A stretch of DNA of 64,000 bases from NCBI RefSeq assembly GCF_964340395.1, contig NC_135553.1, positions 26,341,449 to 26,405,448 of the forward strand, given 5' to 3'. A program made the translations under genes and the position numbers. The stretch's first letter is position 1, and each line of letters begins with the position of its first letter. This DNA comes from Glandiceps talaboti (taxonomy: Eukaryota > Hemichordata > Enteropneusta > Spengelidae). The notes under the pieces were generated by a model. It had not been told where the DNA came from and searched no databases. It saw only the letters and a program-made list of their open reading frames with translations. Shown one piece after another: positions 22,945 to 34,740 of the stretch.

Positions 22945-25761
22945 AAATGTTGGCTATCTACAGTACATACCTGTATCTATAATGTGTGAATGTTGACTAG
23001 TCTATCTACAGTACCTGTATCTATAATGTGTGAATGTTGACTACCTATAGTACATACCAGTATCTATAATGTGTGAATGTTGACTATCTACAGTACCTGT
23101 ACATACCAGTATCTATAATGTGTGAATGTTGACTACCTACAGTACATACCTGTATCTATAATGTGTGAATGTTGACTACCTACAGTACATACCAGTATCT
23201 ATAATGTGTGAATGTTGACTACCTAACAGTACATACCAGTATCTATAATGTGTGAATGTTGACTACCTACAGTACATACCTGTATCTATAATGTGTGAAT
23301 GTTGACTACCTAACAGTACATACCAGTATCTATAATGTGTGAATGTTGACTATCTACAGTACATACCTGTATCTATAATGTGTGAATGTTGACTACCTAA
23401 CAGTACATACCTGTATCTATAATGTGTGAATGTTGACTACCTACAGTACATACTAGTATCTATAATGTGTGAATGTTGACTATCTACAGTACATACCTGT
23501 ATCTATAATGTGTGAATGTTGACTACCTAACAGTACATACCAGTATCTATAATGTGTGAATGTTGACTACCTAACAGTACATACCAGTATCTATAATGTG
23601 TGAATGTTGGCTACATACAGTACACACCTGTATCTATAATGTGTGAATGTTGACTATCTACAGTACATACCTGTATCTATAATGTGTGAATGTTGACTAC
23701 CTATAGTACATACCAGTATCTATAATGTGTGAATGTTGACTACCTAACAGTACACACCAGTATCTATAATGTGTGAATGTTGACTACCTACAGTACATAC
23801 CAGTATCTATAATGTGTGAATGTTGACTACCTACAGTACATACCAGTATCTATAATGTGTGAATGTTGACTATCTACAGTACATACCTGTATCTATAATG
23901 TGTGAATGTTGACTACCTAACAGTACATACCAGTATCTATAATGTGTGAATGTTGACTATCTACAGTACATACCAGTATCTATAATGTGTGAATGTTGAC
24001 TACCTACAGTACATAACAGTATCTATAATGTGTGAATGTTGACTACATACTGTAACAGTACATACCAGTATCTATAATGTGTGAATGTTGGCTACCTAAC
24101 AGTACATACCAGTATCTATAATGTGTGAATGTTGACTACCTAACAGTACATACCTGTATCTATAATGTGTGAATGTTGACTACCTACAGTACATACTAGT
24201 ATCTATAATGTGTGAATGTTGACTACATACGGTACCGTACATACCTGTATCTATAATGTGTGAATGTTGACTACCTAACAGTACATACTAGTATCTATAA
24301 TGTGTGAATGTTGACTATCTACAGTACATACCTGTATCTATAATGTGTGAATGTTGACTACATACTGTAACAGTACATACCTGTATCTATAATGTGTGAA
24401 TGTTGACTACATACGGTACCGTACATACCTGTATCTATAATGTGTGAATGTTGACTACATACTGTAACAGTACATACCTGTATCTATAATGTGTGAATGT
24501 TGACTACATACAGTACATACCAGTATCTATAATGTGTGAATGTTGACTACATACAGTACACACCTGTATCTATAATGTGTGAATGTTGACTACATACTGT
24601 AACAGTACATACCAGTATCTATAATGTGTGAATGTTGACTATCTACAGTACATACCTGTATCTATAATGTGTGAATGTTGACTACCTACTGTAACAGTAC
24701 ATACCAGTATCTATAATGTGTGAATGTTGACTATCTACAGTACATATTTTACCTGTATCTATAATGTGTGAATGTTGACTACCTACTGTAACAGTACATA
24801 CCAGTATCTATAATGTGTGAATGTTGACTATCTACAGTACATACCAGTATCTATAATGTGTGAATGTTGACTATCTACAGTACATACCAGTATCTATAAT
24901 GTGTAAATGTTTGCTATCTACAGTACATACCAGTATCTATAATGTGTGAATGTTGACTATCTACAGTACATACCAGTATCTATAATGTGTGAATGTTGAC
25001 TACATACGGTACCGTACATACCTGTATCTATAATGTGTGAATGTTGACTACCTACTGTAACAGTACATACCTGTATCTATAATGTGTGAATGTTGGCTAT
25101 CTACAGTACATACCAGTATCTATAATGTGTGAATGTTGACTATCTACAGTACATACCTGTATCTATAATGTGTGAATGTTGACTACATACTGTAACAGTA
25201 CATACCAGTATCTATAATGTGTGAATGTTGGCTATCTACAGTACATACCAGTATCTATAATGTGTGAATGTTGACTATCTACAGTACATACCTGTATCTA
25301 TAATGTGTGAATGTTGGCTACATACAGTATATACCAGTATCTATAATGTGTGAATGTTGACTACATACAGTACATACCAGTATCTATAATGTGTGAATGT
25401 TGGCTATCTACAGTACATACCAGTATCTATAATGTGTGAATGTTGACTACATAACAGTACATACCAGTATCTATAATGTGTGAATGTTGACTACATACAG
25501 TACATACCAGTATCTATAATGTGTGAATGTTGGCTATCTACAGTACATACCAGTATCTATAATGTGTGAATGTTGACTACCTATAGTACATACCAGTATC
25601 TATAATGTGTGAATGTTGACTACATAACAGTACATACCAGTATCTATAATGTGTGAATGTTGACTACATACAGTACATACCAGTATCTATAATGTGTGAA
25701 TGTTGGCTATCTACAGTACATACCAGTATCTATAATGTGTGAATGTTGACTACCTATAGTA
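22945..25761 (+). repeat. 43-bp satellite-like array, roughly 60 units
   Basis: The core TATCTATAATGTGTGAATGTTG is nearly invariant. It is followed by a variable linker (ACTACCTACAGTACATACC and variants such as ACTACATACTGTAACAGTACA or ATACGGTACCGTACATACC), so unit lengths range from about 43 to 50 bp. The array resumes after the LINE, at 26779-26850. Confidence 0.95.
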
Positions 25762-26778
25762 TTTAGTATTTATTGATTACACGTAACAAAACCCTGGGGA
25801 TTTGTTAAAGGTACAAATAAAATAAAATTGGGAAGAAAAAAAAAATCATAATAATAACACTTATAGGCTTTTCAAAAGTAACATTACACATCATAATAAA
25901 GACTACAAAACAAAACAAAACAACAACAATAACTATTCAACGAGTTGAAACATAATATTAATGAAAAAATAATAATGAAGGGTAATTAGACATTTCAAAT
26001 TATATATTATGAGTATTTTGTAGGTGGTGCTCCCTTTTTATATTACTAAGTTTGATATATTTTCCAAGTGCGATAATTAGAGTTTTGTTGCTCATTATTT
26101 CTTTAAATTGTTGTTCTTCTGTCAAGTTTCTGTAATTATTAATATGTTTAGCAGCTTCACTAAAGAGGTCATGCCTGAGTAAATTATACAGGGGACACTG
26201 TAATATAAAGTGTTTTTCATCTTCTACAAGGGTTGAGTTGCATATTTTACATAATCTGCTTTTAGCTGGTATTTTGTGATGACGACCCTTTTCAATTTCA
26301 AGTTTGTGGTCACTTAGTCTGAATTTACAGATTATTGATCGCAATTCTGGGTTATTTAATTTTTCAAGATATGGTTCAAGCTTAAAATCTAATTTAATGA
26401 GTTTGTATGTTCTGAGTTTGCAGTTATTATTTCCATTTTCCTCTCTGTTATTTAAGCTGTTTTTCCACTGTGAGATGAAGCTTGCTTGTTGCTGATGTTC
26501 AATGTTGATTATTTGCTGTGTTTTTATTTTTTTACTGATTTCATTGACTTGTAATTGATTTATGTCATTATTAGGTAGGTACAAAGTTGTGGATTTGTAC
26601 CAGGTTGTCTTTTTTTCTTTGTTGAAACTGAAAGCTTCTCGTAATATGTTGTTTTTTGTATTCATTACATGGACGAGATATTTTATCGCTTGTTTTTTCA
26701 CAAATATATCTAATGGAAATCTTCCAAGTTCCCCATAAATCCCCATTTTAGTGGTTTTCTTTGATACTCCTAGTATAA
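25762..26778 (-). mobile_element. 5'-truncated LINE inserted in the 43-bp array, 10-bp TSD
   Basis: Direct copies of ACCTATAGTA flank it (25752-25761 and 26779-26788) and both belong to the satellite unit. The element therefore inserted into an existing array. Its coding strand is minus. The truncated 5' end at 26778 enters the frame directly, and a 3' UTR of about 240 bp runs to an A/T-rich end at 25762. Confidence 0.9.
26000..26778 (-). pseudogene. C-terminal fragment of a LINE reverse transcriptase (post-RT region with zinc-binding motif)
   Basis: About 258 codons remain, beginning FILGVSKKTTKMGIYGELG and ending in HHLQNTHNI. Upstream in-frame codons are satellite DNA read through the junction and are not part of the protein. 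The fragment aligns by eye with the C-terminal third of the LINE at 4923-6909: LGV..TT near the start, RLSDHKLEIEKGRHHKI, then CKICNSTLVEDEKHFILQC. The last is the same CxxC...HxxxxC motif. The family is thus related, but the sequence is far too diverged to be the same element. Without the catalytic YADD region it has no activity. Confidence 0.85.
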
Positions 26779-26850
26779 ACCTATAGTACATACCAGTATC
26801 TATAATGTGTGAATGTTGACTACCTATAGTACATACCAGTATCTGTAACG

Positions 26851-27879
26851 TATGTACAATGGTGAACACATCACAAACACAACTGTACCTATGACCTGGT
26901 GTTAATACGTACATGTACTGGTATACATTGTACCAAGACTTACCATATATATGTTATCTTTGTAGAGAATTCCCTGACATGGGGATGTCTTTGATTGTTC
27001 TGAGAAACATGACATGATGTCCTTGACTGTTAGAACTAGCTACTTTATCAGATCTCAAATAATAACTTTAGATGTCTGGGTATTGCATCATCTTTTCTAT
27101 GATAACATCAAAATGAATATGGCAAGTAAAGGAATTCAAATTTCAGATACATGTATTGTATATAGGGAAGGATTTATACTATTGGTGTTTTATACAAGAA
27201 TAATAAATATGAATGATAACTCTGTAGATTAGGACAGGAGATAGCATTAGCAAAGATTGTTTAACTTAGACTCAGTTATCTCACACACGATTTGAAGTTT
27301 CAAAGCAGGAAACACACAATATGTACAAATCACAAGTTGGCCAAACACATCTCATCTGAGTCTAGTCTGGGCATGCATTTACTAAACTGCCCAGCAATTT
27401 GTTCTTGCTGCAAGCCAAGGTTGGGCCAAAAGAATTTACTAGTAAATATGAACACCCTTTAGTAATCACAAGGTGTCATCTGGCAATGTTTAACAGCTTT
27501 CTTGTTGGTCTAGAATTTTGATCATTGGAGACAATTTTGATATTCAGACTGGCAAAAAACATAAGAGTTTGGAATTATGACTTGCAACAGTATTAAGAGT
27601 TGTCAGTGGCCCAATACATCAGCAGAGTATGCCAAACCATATCTACTTGAACACTATCCAATGTGCTATGTGACACTTGCAAAATATATGCTGTGTGCCA
27701 TCTATTATGACAAAACATTTTATTGTGGGTCAAATTCATGAAAAATATGTTTTCTTGTTAGGGATAGCAGGACATCAACTTTTGATGTGTTTACAAGAAA
27801 TTGTTGTCTGTTAGTGAGAGGCACATAATGGGTTTCAGCCATTAGTTGTGTCCTAGTCTAGAGTTACATGTAAGTTACA
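26851..27879. other. Non-coding spacer
   Basis: No gene or known repeat recognised. Confidence 0.5.
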
Positions 27880-28300
27880 TGTATGTGGGGATGTTGAGTT
27901 GACTATTGTCACCCCACGACTTGACTCAATTGTGTGGTACGTAGCCTAGATTCGAGTCAAGTCATGTGGGGATTTTGATATCATCTCCCCACACATGACT
28001 TGACTCAATTGTGTCGTAGCCTAGAGTCAAGTCATGTGGGGATTTTGATATCATCTCCCCACACATGACTTGACTCAATTGTGTCGTAGCCTAGAGTCAA
28101 GTCATGTGGGGATTTTGATATCATCTCCCCACACATGACTTGACTCAATTGTGTCGTAGCCTAGAGTCAAGTCATGTGGGGATTTTGATATCATTTCCCC
28201 ACACATGACTTGACTCTATTGTGTGGTAGCCTAGAGTCTAGTTATGTGGGGATTTTGATATCATCTCCCTACACATGACTTGACTCAAGGCTAGTTGTGT
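27880..28300. repeat. Tandem array of 70-bp hairpin units
   Basis: Five to six units. Each contains AGTCAAGTCATGTGGGGA, a centre with GATTTTGATATCATC, and TCCCCACACATGACTTGACT. The two arms are inverted copies, so each unit can fold into its own stem of about 18 bp. Units are joined by CAATTGTGTCGTAGCCTAG. Central units are almost identical and edge units are degenerate. Confidence 0.9.
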
Positions 28301-28402
28301 GGCTATTACTAGTATCATCAACATTACAAGGTTGATAAATTATACTGAGGTGTCCTTGAGTATTTCTCTACACTATAGATATGAATAATTTCACTGACTT
28401 AC

Positions 28403-28537
28403 CATGGCCGTCATTTTCACCAGATAGTTCATGGAACTGGCTGTGTGCTTGGTTTCCTAGTTCATTCTGCTCATCGTCTAGTGCAGCTGTGTTGGAGTAT
28501 TCCATGGTTTATAGGTACAGCATGGATCACACCACAC
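28403..28537 (-). CDS. First coding exon of an unrecognised minus-strand gene
   Basis: On the minus strand, an acceptor (ATTTTACAG) is followed by a short leader and an ATG at 28505-28503 in the context AACCATGG. There are then 34 codons plus one base (MEYSNTAALDDEQNELGNQA to SGENDGH) and a consensus donor, CATG|GTAAGT, after 28403. The peptide is acidic and hydrophilic, with no signal sequence, and looks like a disordered N-terminus. Its function is not recognised. The next exon should lie below 28403 on the minus strand, but none was found, because the neighbouring sequence is repeats. The preceding 5' UTR exon might be the candidate near 48740. Confidence 0.6.
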
Positions 28538-28875
28538 CTGTAAAATGTAAAACAATCAGACAAGAGTCAACTTTCATCCTATCAGATATTTTTTGTGAGA
28601 CAGTTTAATCCCAAGTAAGTTTTCTTTTACTTACAATTAATCAGAAGAGAACAGTGACCTTCCTATTGCTAAAATGTGACCTGAGAAAATAATTCAAACA
28701 CTTGTTTCAAATCTCACACAGCAGTAGTCTTAGACTCTACAAAATCTAGCATATCGGATGTTGTTCAACATTTTTTATAAAGTCTATATTTACACCATTA
28801 ATACCTACATATTTTCTCATAAGAACTGAAATATCAAATTTATCCCACAACATGTGTGTTGTATAAAAGTACACT

Positions 28876-28960
28876 GTATCCACTATTTGTACATTTTGTC
28901 AAAACAAGTATATCGAAATTTGATATACTTGTTTTGACAAAGTGTACAAATAGTGGATAC
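28876..28960. repeat. 85-bp near-perfect hairpin abutting the 39-bp array
   Basis: The 39-base arms (28876-28914 and 28922-28960) are complementary with one mismatch, and the loop is GAAATTT. The right arm ends exactly where the 39-bp minisatellite begins (GGATAC then GAATGCATGCAG). Both arms contain AACAAGTATATCGAA, which also occurs in variant units of that array. Confidence 0.9.
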
Positions 28961-31900
28961 GAATGCATGCAGCTCTATATGGAAATCAACAAGTATATTG
29001 AATGCATGCAGCTCTATATGGAAATGAACAAGTTTATTGAATGCATGTAGCTCTATATGGAAATCAACAAGTATATTGAATGTATGTAGCCCTATATGGA
29101 AATCAACAAGTATATTGAATGCATGTAGCTCTATATGGAAATCAACATGTATATTGAATGTATGCAGCTCTATATGGAAATCAACAAGTACATGTATATT
29201 GAATGTATGCAGCTCTATATGGAAATCAACAAGTACATGTATATTGAATGTATGTAGCTCTGTATGGAAATGAACAAGTATATTGAATGCATGTAGCTCT
29301 ATATGGAAATCAACAAGTATATTGAATGTATGCAGCTCTATATGGAAATCAACAAGTACATGTATATTGAATGTATGCAGCTCTATATGGAAATCAACAA
29401 GTATATTGAATGCATGTAGCTCTGTATGGAAATCAACAAGTTTATTGAATGCATGCAGCTCTATATGGAAATCAACAAGTATATTGAATGCATGTACATT
29501 GTAGCTCTATATGGAAATCAACAAGTATATTGAATGCATGCAGCTCTATAATGGAAATCAACAAGTATATTGAATGTATGTAGCTCTATATGGAAATCAA
29601 CAAGTATATTGAATGCATGTAGCTCTGTATGGAAATCAACAAGTTTATTGAATGCATGCAGCTCTATATGGAAATCAACAAGTATATTGAATGCATGTAC
29701 ATTGTAGCTCTATATGGAAATCAACAAGTATATTGAATGCATGCAGCTCTATAATGGAAATCAACAAGTATATTGAATGTATGTAGCTCTATATGGAAAT
29801 CAACAAGTATATTGAATGCATGCAGCTCTATATGGAAATCAACAAGTATATTGAATGTATGTAGCTCTATATGGAAATCAACAAGTATATTGAATGCATG
29901 TAGCTCTGTATGGAAATGAACAAGTATATTGAATGCATGCAGCTCTATATGGAAATCAACAAGTACATGTATATTGAATGTATGCAGCTCTATATGGAAA
30001 TCAACAAGTATATTGAATGCATGCAGCTCTATATGGAAATCAACAAGTTTATTGAATGCATGCAGCTCTATATGGAAATCAACAAGTATATTGAATGCGT
30101 GCATGCAGCTCTATATGGAAATCAACAAGTATATTGAATGCATGTAGCTCTATATGGAAATCAACAAGTATATTGAATGCATGTAGCTCTATATGGAAAT
30201 CAACAAGTATATTGAATGCATGCAGCTCTATATGGAAATCAACAAGTATATTGAATGTATGTACATGCAGCTCTATATGGAAATCAACATGTATATTGAA
30301 TGCATGCAGCTCTATATGGAAATCAACAAGTATATTGAATGTATGCAGCTCTATATGGAAATCAACAAGTATATTGAATGCATGCAGCTCTATATGGAAA
30401 TCAACATGTATATTGAATACATGCAGCTCTATATGGAAATCAACAAGTATATCGAATACATGCAGCTCTATATGGAAATCAACAAGTATATTGAATGTAT
30501 GTAGCTCTATGGAAACCAACAAGTATATCGAATACATGCAGCTCTATATGGAAATCAACAAGTATATCGAATACATGTAGCCCTATATGGAAATCAACAT
30601 GTATATTGAATACATGCAGCTCTATATGGAAATCAACAAGTATATCGAATACATGCAGCTCTATATGGAAATCAACAAGTATATTGAATGTATGTAGCTC
30701 TATGGAAACCAACAAGTATATCGAATACATGCAGCTCTATATGGAAATCAACAAGTATATCGAATACATGTAGCCCTATATGGAAATCAACATGTATATT
30801 GAATGCATGTAGCTCTATATGGAAATCAACAAGTATATTGAATGTATGTAGCTCTATGGAAACCAACAAGTATATCGAATACATGCAGCTCTATATGGAA
30901 ATCAACAAGTATATCGAATACATGTAGCCCTATATGGAAATCAACAAGTATATCGAATGTATGTAGCTCTATATGGAAATCACCAAGTATATTGAATGCA
31001 TGCAGCTCTATATGGAAATCAACAAGTATATTGAATGCATGCAGCTCTATATGGAAATCAACAAGTATATTGAATGCATGCAGCTCTATATGGAAATCAA
31101 CAAGTATATTGAATGCATGCAGCTCTATATGGAAATCAACAAGTATATTGAATGTATGTAGCTCTATATGGAAATCAACAAGTATATTGAATGCATGTAG
31201 CTCTACATGGAAATCAACAAGTATATTGAATGCATGCAGCTCTATATGGAAATCAACAAGTTTATTGAATGTATGTAGCTCTATATGGAAATCAACAAGT
31301 ATATTGAATGCATGTAGCTCTATATGGAAATCAACAAGTATATTGAATGTATGTAGCTCTATATGGAAATCACCAAGTATATTGAATGCATGCAGCTCTA
31401 TATGGAAATCAACAAGTATATTGAATGCATGTAGCTCTATATGGAAATCAACAAGTATATTGAATGCATGCAGCTCTATATGGAAATCAACAAGTATATT
31501 GAATGCATGCAGCTCTATATGGAAATCAACAAGTATATTGAATGCATGCAGCTCTATATGGAAATCAACAAGTATATTGAATGCATGCAGCTCTATATGG
31601 AAATCAACAAGTATATTGAATGCATGTAGCTCTATATGGAAATCAACAAGTATATTGAATGCATGCAGCTCTATATGGAAATCAACAAGTATATTGAATG
31701 CATGCAGCTCTATATGGAAATCAACAAGTATATTGAATGTATGTAGCTCTATATGGAAATCAACAAGTATATTGAATGCATGCAGCTCTATATGGAAATC
31801 AACAAGTATATTGAATGCATGTAGCTCTATATGGAAATCAACAAGTATATTGAATGCATGCAGCTCTATATGGAAATCAACAAGTATATTGAATGCGTGC

Positions 31901-33577
31901 AGCTCTATATGGAAATCACCAAGTATATTGAATGCATGCAGCTCTATATGGAAATCAACAAGTATATTGAATGCATGTACATTGTAGCTCTATATGGAAA
32001 TCAACAAGTATATTGAATGCATGTACATGTAGCTCTATATGGAAATGAACAAGTATATTGAATGTATGCAGCTCTATATGGAAATGAACAAGTATATTGA
32101 ATGTATGCAGCTCTATATGGAAATGAACAAGTATATTGAATGTATGCAGCTCTATATGGAAATCAACAAGTTTATTGAATGTATGTAGCTCTATATGGAA
32201 ATGAACAAGTATATTGAATGCATGCAGCTCTATATGGAAATGAACAAGTATATTGAATGTATGCAGCTCTATATGGAAATCAACAAGTTTATTGAATGTA
32301 TGTAGCTCTATATGGAAATGAACAAGTATATTGAATGCATGCAGCTCTATATGGAAATGAACAAGTATATTGAATGTATGCAGCTCTATATGGAAATCAA
32401 CAAGTTTATTGAATGTATGTAGCTCTATATGGAAATGAACAAGTATATTGAATGCATGCAGCTCTATATGGAAATGAACAAGTATATTGAATGTATGCAG
32501 CTCTATATGGAAATCAACAAGTATATTGAATGTATGCAGCTCTATATGGAAATCAACAAGTTTATTGAATGTATGTAGCTCTATATGGAAATCAACAAGT
32601 ATATTGAATGTATGTAGCTCTATATGGAAATCAACAAGTATATTGAATGCATGTAGCTCTATATGGAAATCAACAAGTATATTGAATGCATGCAGCTCTG
32701 TATGGAAATGAACAAGTATATTGAATGTATGCAGCTCTATATGGAAATCAACAAGTATATTGAATGCATGTAGCTCTACATGGAAATCAACAAGTATATT
32801 GAATGCATGCAGCTCTGTATGGAAATGAACAAGTATATTGAATGTATGCAGCTCTATATGGAAATCAACAAGTATATTGAATGCATGCAGCTCTATATGG
32901 AAATCAACAAGTATATTGAATGTATGCAGCTCTATATGGAAATCAACAAGTATATTGAATGCATGCAGCTCTATATGGAAATCAACATGTATATTGAATG
33001 TATGCAGCTCTATGTGGAAATCAACAAGTATATTGAATGCATGCAGTGCTATATGGAAATCAACAAGTTTATTGAATGCATGTACATGTAGCTCTATATG
33101 GAAATGAACAAGTATATTGAATGTATGCAGCTCTATATGGAAATCAACAAGTATATTGAATGCATGTAGCTCTATATGGAAATCAACAAGTATATTGAAT
33201 GTATGCAGCTCTATATGGAAATCAACAAGTATATTGAATGCATGCAGCTCTATATGGAAATCACCAAGTATATTGAATGCATGTAGCTCTATATGGAAAT
33301 CAACATGTATATTGAATGCATGCAGCTCTATATGGAAATCACCAAGTATATCGAATACATGTAGCCCTATATGGAAATCAACAAGTATATTGAATGTATG
33401 TAGCTCTATATGGAAATCAACATGTATATTGAATGCGTGCAGCTCTATATGGAAATCAACAAGTATATTGAATGTATGCAGCTCTATATGGAAATCAACA
33501 AGTATATTGAATGTATGCAGCTCTATATGGAAATCAACAAGTATATTGAATGTATGCAGCTCTATATGGAAATCACC
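28961..33577 (+). repeat. 39-bp minisatellite, about 118 units
   Basis: The unit is GAATGCATGCAGCTCTATAT followed by GGAAATCAACAAGTATATT. Common variants are TGTATG for TGCATG, GTAGCTC for GCAGCTC, GAAATGAAC for GAAATCAAC, and TATCGAATAC for TATTGAATGC. Higher-order structure is visible. A block with a shortened CTCTATGGAAACC unit recurs at about 30495, 30688 and 30842 (steps of 193 and 154 bp). A trimer of 117 bp recurs at about 32064-32420. The period divides by three, so frames up to 381 codons stay open on the plus strand and shorter ones on the minus strand. I do not regard them as genes. Confidence 0.97.
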
Positions 33578-34740
33578 CTTTAAGATAAGTTCTGGTGTGA
33601 TTGTGTAATATTTTTTTTAATAAATTTTAATTTCTCCTTGGGAGACAAGCCTTATGTTAAACACCTTAAATATATGTTTTAAATAATATATCTGAAATAT
33701 CGAAATATATATATTTGAGTCCATGAACATTCATTCTCACATATCTAAAATGATTGTATATATGTATATAAAAAGGCCAAAAAAAGAGAGAGAATTGTTT
33801 CTGGTGAGAGTGCGCATCACTTAAATACCCTCACGTCTGTCTTTTTTTTGTGTGTTTGTCCAGCCCATGCAGTCTGCTGATCTGAGGGGAAACACTTCAG
33901 TGAAGACAACTGCAGAGTCAATCATGAACAAGCACACACATTTGCTCTAAAATACTGAATAAAAAGAAAAGTAACTGCCATAAATAGTAGATAGAGTAAC
34001 TGGTTTGTTGAGAGCAAAAATTGTGTCATCGCACCACTTTAGACAAAATGTTCTGACCAGAAACAATTCTTCCTTTTTTTGGCCTAATACTCTCAGATGA
34101 TTTTGCAGAATAGCTATGAATTTGACAATCTGTCCTTGATGACCACATACTATGTACATGTAAGGTCAAACTAAACTCTTACAATGTATTTCATATAGTA
34201 CTTATGGGTACAATTACATCTATACATGTGTATGTATCATATTGCTGATTACAACAAATACCAGATTTTCTTTTTACAAGTTAAAGTATGGCTTTCATTC
34301 AATCAAATTTTGCTAGATTCATGATGTAGCCCTTTTGTGTCACCTTTATGCCAAGTCTGAATGACATTTAAGCTATGTACTTGGCAGAAATACTGGTAAT
34401 GCATTGACATATGGAAACCATTCCTACATGAAAGACAATATTGACTTGTCCGTCTCTACAATGCTTTTATGGTATTTGGTTCATGGAAAGTTTGACATAA
34501 CTTGTCTACCAACGATATCACGTTACACAATCTAAATTTAAACAGTGTCATGTAAATTGAACTTCTGCAATGTTTCAAATAATACTACATCCTGTAGTCA
34601 ATTGTAAAAAAGTTGCAAAGTCTGCCGAGAAAATTGGGCACTACAAAATTTGTCAGATAGAGATGGGTACAAACTGATAAAATAATAACAAAGTGGGTGA
34701 ACGTGCTTGCATACTCACACAGCTGTGGTTGAACAGTGTA
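33578..34740. other. Non-coding spacer
   Basis: AT-rich, with no exon or repeat recognised. Confidence 0.5.

Noticed and set aside
26779-26914. N-terminal part of the minus-strand LINE frame
   Set aside because: It is satellite and flanking DNA read in frame through the insertion junction.
30842-31987. A 381-codon open frame of 13-residue repeats (SSIWKSTSILNAC) in the 39-bp array
   Set aside because: The period is a multiple of three, several frames on both strands are open, and variant units introduce stops at random. There is no promoter, splice or start context.
16351-33577. CRISPR-like regularly spaced repeats
   Set aside because: Units are contiguous head-to-tail minisatellites without unique spacers, in a genome with introns and LINEs.
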